Of a stretch of 31,587 nucleotides of DNA, positions 1 through 7,235 are shown one piece after another; the first letter of the stretch is position 1, and every line of letters starts with the position of its first letter. Under the pieces are notes generated by a model, which saw only the letters and a list, made by a program, of their open reading frames with translations, had not been told where the DNA came from and ran no database searches. This DNA comes from an uncultured Lachnospiraceae bacterium. Lineage in GTDB: Bacteria > Bacillota_A > Clostridia > Lachnospirales > Lachnospiraceae. The translations under genes were made by a program, and so were the position numbers. The stretch is taken from NCBI GenBank assembly GCA_947564305.1, contig CANOBT010000057.1, positions 1 to 31,587 of the forward strand, read 5' to 3'.

Positions 1-15
1 CGAATCTCATATGTA

Positions 16-48
16 CTAAGTACCCTTTCGTAGATTTTCCATTGACAT
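16..48 (-). CDS. possible 10-residue leader peptide
   Basis: On the minus strand a strong ribosome binding site (AGAGGAGGT, 49-57) is followed by ATGTCAATG and a frame reading MSMENLRKGT before a TAG. The second ATG at 42 has ideal spacing. Another ATG occurs at 10 and its frame runs off the left edge, so this could be a leader peptide or the frameshifted start of a gene to the left. The peptide is not recognised. The good ribosome binding site is what is seen; the leader role is inference. Confidence 0.25.
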   Translation of the reverse strand: MSMENLRKGT

Positions 49-60
49 ACCTCCTCTGGT

Positions 61-250
61 TCTGGAAGCTCTCCGATGAATCATCTGGCAAAAGGCGAAC
101 CGCTTACCCGTTTTGGAGCGCTTATTTAGCATACCACATTCTATACCGTTTTTCTACACTTTCAAAAGGTTTCACAAAAATATCAATATCATAACACGTC
201 ACATTTTATTCCACAAGTATCCACTTTTTCCTGCCGTTTACGGCATTATG
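61..250. other. intergenic region, nothing firm
   Basis: No convincing gene is seen. Minus-strand A/T-rich hexamers such as TATAGA (about 150) and TATGCT (about 132) could serve a promoter for the short reading frame at 16-48, but no good -35 partner at correct spacing was found. Confidence 0.3.
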
Positions 251-326
251 TGTTTTATACAGCCCGCCTAAGCGGGCTAAAACACGTCCGTGAAAATCAC
301 CATTTTCACGGAGTAGCAAGCAACGC

Positions 327-342
327 AAATGGGTACCCATTT
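327..342. repeat. 16-bp perfect palindrome in oriT candidate
   Basis: AAATGGGTACCCATTT is a perfect dyad lying between two larger hairpins. It may be a binding site for MobC or a relaxosome protein (inference). Confidence 0.5.
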
Positions 343-347
343 ACACC

Positions 348-384
348 ATAATCTAAAATCCCCGTACCGGGAATTTCAGATTAT
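348..384. repeat. 37-nt imperfect hairpin in oriT candidate
   Basis: Outer arms ATAATCT and AGATTAT, middle AAAT/ATTT and inner CCCG/CGGG pair around a TAC loop, with two internal mismatches. The small TTGGGG/CCCCAA repeat at 393-409 follows immediately. A hairpin next to a short G-rich repeat is the kind of layout expected near a nick site. Confidence 0.5.
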
Positions 385-438
385 TTTGCTTGTTGGGGCA
401 CATCCCCAAACCCCTTTGTTACGCCGCGTGCGGCTTTC

Positions 439-477
439 TGTGTTTTATGCAAATCCGCTTTTGCGGATTAAAACACA
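439..477. repeat. hairpin related to the one at 251-284
   Basis: TGTGTTTTA pairs with TAAAACACA, and ATCCGC with GCGGAT around TTTT, with a 5-nt bulge. The same TGTTTTA/TAAAACA outer arms occur at 251-284, so the two hairpins look like diverged copies bracketing the block. Confidence 0.5.
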
Positions 478-524
478 AAAAAAGAATGCAGGCAAATCTA
501 CCTAAAATAGAAAATGCCTGCATT
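477..524 (-). terminator. terminator after the relaxase gene
   Basis: Perfect 10-bp arms AATGCAGGCA (485-494) and TGCCTGCATT (515-524) enclose a 20-nt loop. Read on the minus strand the stem is followed by TCTTTTTTTG. It lies 18 bp after the relaxase stop codon and would end the mobC-relaxase transcript. The loop is longer than usual. Confidence 0.7.
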
Positions 525-541
525 TAATGTAACAATCGTTA

Positions 542-1987
542 TTATTTTTCTCGCTCTTTCCCCCTCTCAGAATTTTTCCGTCCTTCCTCTCTCCCGGTAA
601 TATCCTCACCAATGGCTTTCTCGATATTCTCCGCAACCACCTCCAGCTCCTTGATCTCCTGTTTCAGCGAATTACTCTTCTTACTCAGCTCAGCCTTTTC
701 TGCACTTAGCTGTCTGTACCTTTCAAACAGTTCGGCAAGATTTACCTCCTTCGGCTTCAACTGTTTTTTCTTAAAATAGATCTCCGACGCATGGAACAGA
801 ACAAGCTGGTCTTCGTGTTCTCTCGCATATGCTGCCGGATCCTTTGCCCGCTTTGCCTCATAATATACATGCGCGTTCTTTTTATAATTCTGCGTGAACT
901 TTATTTTTTCAGAAAGCTCCATCAGTTCACTTTCGATATTTCGCAGATCTTTTCTGTAAAGTGAAAGCTCCGCATTTTTAGCATCAGCATAAATTTGAAA
1001 ATCCTCTGAGGTAGTAATCTTATGCGAAATCAGGAAATTCATGGTTTTCACCATCGTATTAATATTGCTTCTGATCAGGGCATGTTCATACGCTTTAGAC
1101 TGCTGCGCCTTAATATTTTTCGAAACATCCACCAGAAGATTAATCCGTTTCGAAGGGATGATCTTTTTCTTTGGTAACACCCGTTCTTTAACTTCCGGCG
1201 CTGCTTGTTTTTTCTCCAAAATTTCTGGTTCCTCAAACGATGCTTCCGCCTCTTTTTCCTTATTGGCAATTCTTTTCCGAATCTCCTCCTCCGTGTAATT
1301 TTCCCCTATCGTCTTGGCTCTGGTAAAACGTTCCTGCCCCGGCGCCCGAAACTTAATGTGCTTGCCCTTCTTAATCTCATACCCTTCCATTTCAAGCGCG
1401 TATAGCAAATCATCAAATGTATCCGAATTTCTAATCGCATCATCAATAGCATATCTCAGCTTTTTCTGCCAAGTTACTTTTTCTTCTTTATGCACATTTC
1501 TATGCTTAGTCTTTCTCTTTGCATCATACTTTGGCAGCACTGACAGGTTATTGGCCTTGCAGATCTCATCATTGATATCGCGGATTCTGTATTTATCTTT
1601 TTTGTCAGAATGATATTTCCTGTGACTCACATAGTCAACCGCGTTAAATATGATGTGGTTATGAATGTGATCTTTATCAACGTGCGTCGAAACAACAAAC
1701 TCATATTTCCCGCCGGTGACACTTCTGGCAAATTCTATTCCTAGCTCCAGCGCTTTTTCCGGAGTAATGTCATCATCCGGAGAGAATGCCTGCATCAGAT
1801 GATAAGCGATCCGATCGCCTCGCCCGGTCCCCTGTCTCGCCGTAAGCTCCATCTCCCGATCTGCAGTCTCCACGGAGCACCCATGCGAATAAACCAGTGT
1901 GCCACCCTCTGTTTTTTCGGGATTAATAATATAGTCAATCGCCTTCTTAAGCGTCTTTTTAATAACTTTTAATTTTGATGTAGCCAT
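542..1987 (-). CDS. relaxase (MOBP/VirD2-like mobilization nuclease)
   Basis: The 481-residue protein would nick one strand at oriT, stay bound to the 5' end and pilot it through the conjugation channel. The N-terminal half is the relaxase domain: a candidate catalytic Tyr19 lies in AIDYIINPEKT, and the metal-binding histidine motif HVDKDHIHNH (residues 102-111) is complete. The C-terminal half (about 300-480) is rich in Lys and Glu and likely coiled coil, ending in a highly charged tail without the SVxxKL motif found in other proteins here. Start ATG follows GTGGAG at suitable spacing. It lies 23 bp after mobC, in one operon, with oriT-like repeats downstream. Family assignment is firm; the exact MOB subgroup is inferred. 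Confidence 0.93.
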   Translation of the reverse strand: MATSKLKVIKKTLKKAIDYIINPEKTEGGTLVYSHGCSVETADREMELTARQGTGRGDRIAYHLMQAFSPDDDITPEKALELGIEFARSVTGGKYEFVVSTHVDKDHIHNHIIFNAVDYVSHRKYHSDKKDKYRIRDINDEICKANNLSVLPKYDAKRKTKHRNVHKEEKVTWQKKLRYAIDDAIRNSDTFDDLLYALEMEGYEIKKGKHIKFRAPGQERFTRAKTIGENYTEEEIRKRIANKEKEAEASFEEPEILEKKQAAPEVKERVLPKKKIIPSKRINLLVDVSKNIKAQQSKAYEHALIRSNINTMVKTMNFLISHKITTSEDFQIYADAKNAELSLYRKDLRNIESELMELSEKIKFTQNYKKNAHVYYEAKRAKDPAAYAREHEDQLVLFHASEIYFKKKQLKPKEVNLAELFERYRQLSAEKAELSKKSNSLKQEIKELEVVAENIEKAIGEDITGREEGRKNSERGKEREK

Positions 1988-2010
1988 ATTTTTTCTCCAC
2001 TAACAAGCTG

Positions 2011-2349
2011 CTACGGAATCTGATAAAACTTGGCCCGTAATAGTTTCCAGATCATATTTACGTCTTCCTGTACGTCCTCGATCTGTGTCTTATAAACAAG
2101 CCCCTCGCTGTTTATCTTGTGTGCGATCTGGTTGATGTTATTCCCGATCCTGTTAACCTCATATGCAAGCGCTTTGATATCGGAATAGTCAACGTTAATC
2201 AAAAACCCGTTCGTTGCCGCATCAACCAGAAACTCTCTCAGTGTGGCGGATCCGGATGCCTTCATCCGCTCCTGAATCAACTGATACTCATAGTTGGTAA
2301 CCCATATTTTTAACTGCCTATCTCTTACTCTGAACTGTTCTTTCTCCAT
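2011..2349 (-). CDS. mobC: MobC-like relaxosome accessory protein
   Basis: This small (112 residues) DNA-binding accessory protein would help the relaxase open oriT. It shows the usual MobC pattern: an N-terminal ribbon-helix-helix-like stretch (RDRQLKIWVTNYEYQLIQERMKASG) and a C-terminal conserved region around NRIGNNINQIAHKIN. An in-frame ATG exists further upstream at 2388, but it lies within the 16-bp palindrome and would encode MRRRI. The ATG at 2349 has the ribosome binding site AAAGGA and is preferred. The gene is the first of the mobC-relaxase unit, directly after a terminator and a palindrome with no visible promoter between, so its transcription may depend on read-through. Confidence 0.88.
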   Translation of the reverse strand: MEKEQFRVRDRQLKIWVTNYEYQLIQERMKASGSATLREFLVDAATNGFLINVDYSDIKALAYEVNRIGNNINQIAHKINSEGLVYKTQIEDVQEDVNMIWKLLRAKFYQIP

Positions 2350-2371
2350 GCTTTCTATCCTTTCTTTATCA

Positions 2372-2391
2372 TTTATGCGACGTCGCATAAA
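2372..2391. repeat. element palindrome copy 1 (upstream of mobC)
   Basis: Core TATGCGACGTCGCATA at 2374-2389, extended to a 20-bp perfect dyad. It lies 25 bp upstream of the mobC start and overlaps the T-run of the preceding terminator. Exact core match. Confidence 0.9.
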
Positions 2392-2433
2392 AAAGCAGCA
2401 CGGAAGACCAAATAAAGGTAGGGTCTTCCGTGC
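2389..2433 (-). terminator. terminator after the pentapeptide/DUF5710-like gene
   Basis: Perfect 12-bp arms GCACGGAAGACC (2398-2409) and GGTCTTCCGTGC (2422-2433), followed on the minus strand by TGCTTTTTTA. A strong rho-independent terminator 10 bp after the stop codon at 2443. Confidence 0.9.
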
Positions 2434-2442
2434 CTGATCTGA

Positions 2443-4299
2443 CTATTCCCGCTCCGGCGCTTCTTTTCTTCTGTCGCCCACTTCGTGAGTATCAGTATGC
2501 TGCTTCTCTGCTTCTGCTTTAAACCCGCTTAATTTCTCGTGCACAGAATGATTTTCCCGCTCCTTCCAAAATAAATATTCACTTGTTGGAAGGTATGAAA
2601 AGAACTTGCTCCGATCCATTCCTTCTGTTATATACCATCTCTTTTTCAGGGGATTATAGCGTGCGCCATTCTGCTTTATTTCTTCAATTATCTGCCTGAA
2701 TTTCTGTGCTTCCTCTGTGAATGGCAGCTTCAGATAGATGGCTTCGTCATGTTTTTCAAGATAACTGGTGATATCATTGATTACATCTTGTCCGACGCTT
2801 TTCTCCACATACCATTCTTTCTTCGCAGGATCAAATTTTGCTCCCATACGCTTGATTTCATCCTTCACTGACATAAAAGTGTCCCTTGTCATGTAAGGAA
2901 ATCTTAATCTGACTCGCTGCTGTCCCTGTTCCTTGATTTTCTCCTGCAGGTTTTTTGTGATTACAGGATTCATCTCTGGTATAAACATCCTGATGAGCGA
3001 GTCACCCTGTCTTCCGGCATCAATATGCGATATCTCATATGTATCTGGATTCAGCAGCGCAGAATACTTTTCTTCCTCAACAATGTCCCCATCATGGGAT
3101 ATTTTCACAGAAAGATCCGCCGCATAATTTTCCATATCCACTCCATCCAGCCGCCATGAATATACATATCCCCCATTGTTGAACATTTCCCGTAATCTTT
3201 CTGCATAGGTTGCCGTCTCTTCCTGATCCATGCCAAGAGCTGCCTCCACTCTTACCACATCTGCCGGATTGCCGCATTCATGGAATATATTTTCACTCCC
3301 CTGGAACTCGCGCATACGGGTGTCCGTAAAGGTAGTATGGTAAAATACGGAGTCATGAACGGAACACTGACGCATATATGCCGTGTCAAATGAGCTTCCC
3401 CTAAACATACTATTTGCGACTTTAGCTGCGTTGATATCCGCATTACTGAAATTACAGTTATCAAATTCAGCCTGTGTCATTTTGCAGTCAGAAAGAACTG
3501 CATTTTGCAGACTTATATTCTCCGCCTTGGTCATACGGAACTCACAGTACCGCAACTCTGAACGGTCAAATAAGATAGATGACATGTCCCCCTTAAATAC
3601 ATAATTAGATATTATGCAGTTCGTCAGGTCAAGCATCTTTTTCCCGTGCCCGGCTCGGTTTTCCATGAAGTGGTTGTTTAATATCTGATCCAACTCATCC
3701 CTGCTGAGCACCCTCTTTTTCTCCACAGATACTCCCTCCTTTTTCCCGTCTATATCCCGCACCTCGTCATCCTGATACTCTGCTAATTCCGAAATAGGAT
3801 CATTTTGTTCCCACGGCGCGAGTTCCCTGACCCGTCCATTCAATATTTCATAGTTCTGTACATCGAGAATATCCTGCGTCTGTTCAGTAATCTGTCCATA
3901 CATTTTCAGTTCCAGATTAACCAGCTCCTGCATCATCTGCATCTTCTCATACTGCAGGCTCGAGATCTCCGCATCACGCTGAAATATACCAAACTGCAGC
4001 TCATTTCGCTGCGATGCATTAATATAATCATCTGCGTGCTGTACAATATTGTCTCGATATCTCTTCGCCAGGTTCTTACCTTCATCCGACTGGTTCACAA
4101 TATTATCACTAAATTCGGACATTCCCCGCAAAACTTCATCAGGAAAATCTATCGCCTTCTGAAAAATGTCATAATATTCGTTACTCAGCTCAAAAAAAAG
4201 CTTCCGATCCTTCCTTGACAGCCCGTCTCCCTCAAGACGTTTCATATAGCTGTCCAACTCCTGCAGGTAGTCGGACAAATATTTTGTGATTTCTGACAT
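2443..4299 (-). CDS. composite protein: coiled coil, pentapeptide-like repeats, two DUF5710-like modules
   Basis: A 618-residue protein of unknown function. The N-terminal third is helical and charged. Residues about 225-335 show degenerate pentapeptide-type repeats (alternating C/F/A-[DN] patterns such as SNADINAAKVANSMFRGSSF), which fold as a right-handed beta helix in known proteins. Two modules near the C terminus, around WYVEKS and WYITEG, share a pattern of R/K-x-G-A-[KR]-[FY]-[DN]-P-x-K-K-x-W-Y, which resembles DUF5710. The tail begins SVHEKL 34 residues from the end, the signature shared by five other proteins here. It is cotranscribed with topoisomerase III (6-bp gap; ribosome binding site GAGGT). 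A DNA-mimic or recipient-acting role is possible but unproven. Confidence 0.75.
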   Translation of the reverse strand: MSEITKYLSDYLQELDSYMKRLEGDGLSRKDRKLFFELSNEYYDIFQKAIDFPDEVLRGMSEFSDNIVNQSDEGKNLAKRYRDNIVQHADDYINASQRNELQFGIFQRDAEISSLQYEKMQMMQELVNLELKMYGQITEQTQDILDVQNYEILNGRVRELAPWEQNDPISELAEYQDDEVRDIDGKKEGVSVEKKRVLSRDELDQILNNHFMENRAGHGKKMLDLTNCIISNYVFKGDMSSILFDRSELRYCEFRMTKAENISLQNAVLSDCKMTQAEFDNCNFSNADINAAKVANSMFRGSSFDTAYMRQCSVHDSVFYHTTFTDTRMREFQGSENIFHECGNPADVVRVEAALGMDQEETATYAERLREMFNNGGYVYSWRLDGVDMENYAADLSVKISHDGDIVEEEKYSALLNPDTYEISHIDAGRQGDSLIRMFIPEMNPVITKNLQEKIKEQGQQRVRLRFPYMTRDTFMSVKDEIKRMGAKFDPAKKEWYVEKSVGQDVINDITSYLEKHDEAIYLKLPFTEEAQKFRQIIEEIKQNGARYNPLKKRWYITEGMDRSKFFSYLPTSEYLFWKERENHSVHEKLSGFKAEAEKQHTDTHEVGDRRKEAPERE

Positions 4300-4305
4300 A
4301 TGTGG

Positions 4306-6441
4306 TTACCTCTTCTTTCTGGGCTTAAATTCTACGGAAAACTTAAACTGCCAGCCCTGCTTTTGTTCTCCGACTGTCGTCGTGTAGCTGTACGCCTCTA
4401 TCCCGTTCGGGGTAAAATAGGCCGAATAGGTTCCCTCGCCTTCCTTTTTCTTAAGCCCCGTCACGTATATCTTTTGTCCTTTCAAAAGAGCGGCAACCTG
4501 TTCATCAGACAAAGTCTTTCCTCTGATCTTTGCAAGTGACATGCCGCACTTTCCGGTGCAGTATGCTCCGTATGGTCCCGCTTTGACCTCTGCACCGCAT
4601 TTCGGACATGTTCCAAGATGTTCCCGGCTCTCCCGCTGCTTTGCCGCCTCATATCCGATCTTCCTCTCGTCCGGGATCGGCGACGCCACAAATTTTTCTA
4701 TCGTATTGCTGATATCTTCAAGCAGTCCGTCGAGGAAATCCTGCTTACTGAGATCTCCAGCATTGATCTTCTGCAGGTTCTCTTCAAATTGCTGTGTAAG
4801 TTCGGGTGCCTTGAGTTCTACAGGCACAATCTTTATGTACTCTTCTCCCAGCGCTGTAACGCTGTATTTGCCCTTCTCGCGGGCAATAAACTGTCTCTTG
4901 GGATTCTGCAGCTTCTGAATAATATCTGCCCTTGTGGCGCTTGTACCGATGCTGTATTTCTCCATCACCTTAACAATCGTCTCATCATTATAACTTTTTG
5001 GCGGCTCAGTCTTTTTTTTCTGCAGAACCGCGGAAGCAACGGCAATGCTGTCTCCCTCCAAAAGCTCCGGCAAAATCTGCAGGTCATCCGCCTTCTTTTC
5101 CGCTGTATTTTTAAAGAGCTGCTTATACCCAAGACTGCGGATCGTCGTGCCGGCAGACTTAAACTGATTTCCCCCTATGTCTACTATGATTTTAGTCGCG
5201 TCATACTCATATGCCGGATAGAAAATTGCAATCAAGGAAAGAACAACCGCATCAAACACGCTTTTTTCATCCTCCGACAAAGATGCATAAGCCGCTTCCA
5301 TGTCGGCATTGATCGTAGGAATCAAGGCATGATGATCTGTTACCTTCAAATCATTAAAGTAACTTTTATCAGCCTGCAGAGCGGTAAAATTTATTTTGTC
5401 TATTGCCGGAGCAAACGCTCCAAAGCGGCAGCTTTCCAGATGCTCGGCAATCTCGTCATAGACATCCATGGACAGGTACTGGCTGTCTGTACGGGGATAA
5501 GACAGTATCTTATGTTTTTCATATAAGGCCTGCGCGATCTCCAGCGTCTTATTCGGTGAGAAGCTGTATCTGCGCCCCATATCCTGCTGCAGTCTGGCCA
5601 GATTATATAAAAGCGGCGCCTTCTCTCTTTTCTCCTGCTTTTCATACTGTACCACCGTTCCTGTACCGGTGCTTTTTCCCAATGCTGCTTCCGCATCTTT
5701 CTTCTGAAAAAATTTGAGTCCCTTCTCGTCTTCTCCGATCAAAAGCCCTTTAAAACCCTTTGTATATGTGACCTCAACATTCCAATAAGGCTCTGACTTA
5801 AACTCCCGGATTGCCTTATCCCGCAGGTACACAAGCTGTAATAACGGCGTCTGGCATCGGCCATACGACAAAGTCTGCCTGTATGCCCTTGTGAGCGTAA
5901 GGAGCGGACTGTAATTAAAGCCAAGGATATAATCCCCCTCCGCCCTGGCTTCCGCCTCCCGCAATATTCCCTGAAACTCCGGCAGATCATTCTCTTTCAG
6001 GTTATCCATTGCTGTCTGTATGCCTGCTTTTGTCAGGGAGCTCGCCCACAAAACCTTTTTCGGCAGGCGACATCCGGCCATTCGGTAGATCCATTCCTGG
6101 ATCAGATACCCCTCTCTTCCGGCGTCACCGGCATTAATCAGCATCTCAATATCGTTCCTGTGGATCAGGTCTTTTATTACCTTATACTGATGCCTTGTCT
6201 CCGGAAGCACCTTTAGACTGTCCGACAGATCAAACGCGACAGGCAGGTTTGCAAGACTCCATCTCTTATATTTTTCATCATGCTCCTGCGGTTGTTTCAA
6301 TCCAACCAGATGCCCGATCGCCCAGGTCACCACATATCGTTCCCCTTCCATATAGCCGTTATGTTGCTCCCCCGCTCCGACAACCTTTGCGATATCAGCG
6401 CCTGCAGCGGGCTTCTCCGCCACAATTAATATTTTCCCCAT
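4306..6441 (-). CDS. topB: DNA topoisomerase III (type IA)
   Basis: A 711-residue type IA topoisomerase that would pass single strands to resolve DNA intermediates during transfer or replication of the element. The Toprim domain begins MGKILIVAEKPA and carries GDAGREG at residues 105-111. The active-site tyrosine is Tyr315 in SYPRTDSQYL. A C-terminal Cys4 zinc-ribbon-like segment (CPKCG...YCTGKCG) follows. The start at 6441 has an excellent ribosome binding site (GGAAAGGAG); a longer frame from 6504 would run through the palindrome and is rejected. Topoisomerases of this type are common passengers in Tn1549-like elements. It leads the two-gene unit with the pentapeptide/DUF5710-like protein. 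Confidence 0.95.
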   Translation of the reverse strand: MGKILIVAEKPAAGADIAKVVGAGEQHNGYMEGERYVVTWAIGHLVGLKQPQEHDEKYKRWSLANLPVAFDLSDSLKVLPETRHQYKVIKDLIHRNDIEMLINAGDAGREGYLIQEWIYRMAGCRLPKKVLWASSLTKAGIQTAMDNLKENDLPEFQGILREAEARAEGDYILGFNYSPLLTLTRAYRQTLSYGRCQTPLLQLVYLRDKAIREFKSEPYWNVEVTYTKGFKGLLIGEDEKGLKFFQKKDAEAALGKSTGTGTVVQYEKQEKREKAPLLYNLARLQQDMGRRYSFSPNKTLEIAQALYEKHKILSYPRTDSQYLSMDVYDEIAEHLESCRFGAFAPAIDKINFTALQADKSYFNDLKVTDHHALIPTINADMEAAYASLSEDEKSVFDAVVLSLIAIFYPAYEYDATKIIVDIGGNQFKSAGTTIRSLGYKQLFKNTAEKKADDLQILPELLEGDSIAVASAVLQKKKTEPPKSYNDETIVKVMEKYSIGTSATRADIIQKLQNPKRQFIAREKGKYSVTALGEEYIKIVPVELKAPELTQQFEENLQKINAGDLSKQDFLDGLLEDISNTIEKFVASPIPDERKIGYEAAKQRESREHLGTCPKCGAEVKAGPYGAYCTGKCGMSLAKIRGKTLSDEQVAALLKGQKIYVTGLKKKEGEGTYSAYFTPNGIEAYSYTTTVGEQKQGWQFKFSVEFKPRKKR

Positions 6442-6460
6442 ACTTCTGCTCCTTTCCTGA

Positions 6461-6476
6461 TATGCGACGTCGCATA
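6461..6476. repeat. element palindrome copy 2 (upstream of topB)
   Basis: Exact TATGCGACGTCGCATA, 20 bp upstream of the topB start and 8 bp after the stem of a terminator-like hairpin. No promoter fits between hairpin and gene. Confidence 0.9.
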
Positions 6477-6484
6477 AAAGCCAA

Positions 6485-6515
6485 AGAGGCAGCCGATCAT
6501 TCACCGACTGCCTCT
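6485..6515 (-). terminator. terminator after spoVG-like gene
   Basis: Perfect 8-bp arms AGAGGCAG and CTGCCTCT with a 15-nt loop lie downstream of the spoVG-like stop. The minus-strand tract after the stem is TTGGCTTTTA, an imperfect U-run, so termination may be partial. Confidence 0.6.
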
Positions 6516-6530
6516 ATCTATTATGACTGC

Positions 6531-7103
6531 TTAACGCTGCACTTCTTCACGTTTCGGCTGATCGTGCTCCTTTTCCTGTGCCTTTTGGGTTTTGTCTCTC
6601 TGCCCGGCTGCCTCCTTTTTTTCGTTCAGTTTACTTACCACAGAATCTTTAGCGTTCGTCTGCTCCCTGGCATTTTCATACTCTTGAAGAATCGCGCCGT
6701 ACAGCTTATCACGGAACTTGGCGGTAACCGGATGGCACACATCTTTATAAACCGGCTTTCCATGTTCATCGTTCCTACTCGTCTTATATGACGGCATCGA
6801 TACAAACAGCTTGTCGCTGGCTTGATGTATGGTTACATTGCCGACGGCCATACCGCTGAAGTTGATGCTGGCCATCCCTTTAATCGTAGACCCTTCCCGC
6901 TCATATGGCGTCACCCTGACCTTGAACTCCGGCATTTTGGTATCTTTCTTATCATATTCTACGGTGTAAGAGCTTTTGGCCTGCTCGTTCGTCAGCTCAT
7001 GAAACGCTTTTAAAATATTGTCATACAGTTCGTTATGAAATTCCTTCGTCGTAGGATTAAAAAACTCCTTGTATTCTCCCTGGCTGTCCTTATAAGACGG
7101 CAT
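6531..7103 (-). CDS. SpoVG-family protein with truncated tandem domain
   Basis: SpoVG proteins are small nucleic-acid-binding regulators. Residues about 60-145 form one full SpoVG domain (VRVTPYEREG..., LFVSMPSYKT..., CHPVTAKFRDKLYGAIL). The first 35 residues (MPSYKDSQGEYKEFFNPTT) repeat only the second half of such a domain, so the protein is a tandem SpoVG whose first copy has lost its front. Upstream codons still read HCSNWFVA in frame, SpoVG-like, before a TAG. The tail begins SVVSKL 37 residues from the end. The ATG at 7103 lacks a close ribosome binding site and may depend on the leader reading frame at 7106-7144. Confidence 0.8.
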   Translation of the reverse strand: MPSYKDSQGEYKEFFNPTTKEFHNELYDNILKAFHELTNEQAKSSYTVEYDKKDTKMPEFKVRVTPYEREGSTIKGMASINFSGMAVGNVTIHQASDKLFVSMPSYKTSRNDEHGKPVYKDVCHPVTAKFRDKLYGAILQEYENAREQTNAKDSVVSKLNEKKEAAGQRDKTQKAQEKEHDQPKREEVQR

Positions 7104-7105
7104 TG

Positions 7106-7144
7106 CTACAAACCAGTTACTGCAATGCAGCTAAAGCGCCACAA
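7106..7144 (-). CDS. possible 12-residue leader coupled to spoVG-like gene
   Basis: A very strong ribosome binding site (AAAAGGAGGTG, 7151-7161) is followed after 8 nt by TTG and a 12-codon frame ending in TAG, just 2 nt before the spoVG-like ATG. This geometry would allow termination-reinitiation. Alternatively the frame is the relic of the lost front of the tandem SpoVG. Both are inference. Confidence 0.3.
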   Translation of the reverse strand: MWRFSCIAVTGL

Positions 7145-7166
7145 GGGAACCACCTCCTTTTCCACA

Positions 7167-7200
7167 CTAAAAACAGCCGGATACTTTCTCCGACTGTTTC
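7167..7200 (-). terminator. terminator at the end of the long secretion operon
   Basis: AAACAG and CTGTTT arms, extended by CGG/CCG across one mismatch, form a hairpin followed on the minus strand by a TTTTTAG tract. It sits 36 bp after the stop of the last secreted-protein gene and directly before the ribosome binding site at 7151-7161. Confidence 0.65.
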
Positions 7201-7235
7201 GATAAAATTTATACTTTAGAAAATTATGTAGCAAA

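Larger units (their letters stand above)
251..477. other. candidate origin of transfer (oriT), dense inverted repeats
   Basis: This gene-free block beside the relaxase holds six inverted repeats: 251-284 (TGTTTTA/TAAAACA around AGCCCGC/GCGGGCT), 288-311 (10-bp perfect arms, loop CACC), 327-342 (16-bp perfect palindrome centred on GGTACC), 348-384 (long hairpin, arms ATAATCT/AGATTAT with inner CCCG/CGGG), 393-409 (TTGGGG/CCCCAA) and 439-477 (TGTGTTTTA/TAAAACACA around ATCCGC/GCGGAT). The first and last share the same TGTTTTA...TAAAACA frame and bracket the block. MOBP relaxases generally nick next to such repeats in non-coding DNA near mob genes, and no other intergenic stretch in the mob end of the window fits. 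The nick site itself is not identified. Confidence 0.55.

Noticed and set aside
329..505. Plus-strand frame of about 58 codons starting MGTHLHHNLKSPY across the oriT candidate
   Set aside because: It runs through five hairpins and a terminator stem and has no ribosome binding site; it is best explained as an accident of the repeats.
2350..2388. Upstream in-frame MRRRIN start for mobC, and similar starts for topB, the pilin-like gene and fic
   Set aside because: The ATG or the extra frame comes from the palindrome itself (or runs through it); downstream starts have proper ribosome binding sites.
4618..5526. Long plus-strand open frame of 302 codons opposite the topoisomerase gene
   Set aside because: Antisense shadow of a gene with complete catalytic motifs; no family pattern and no ribosome binding site.
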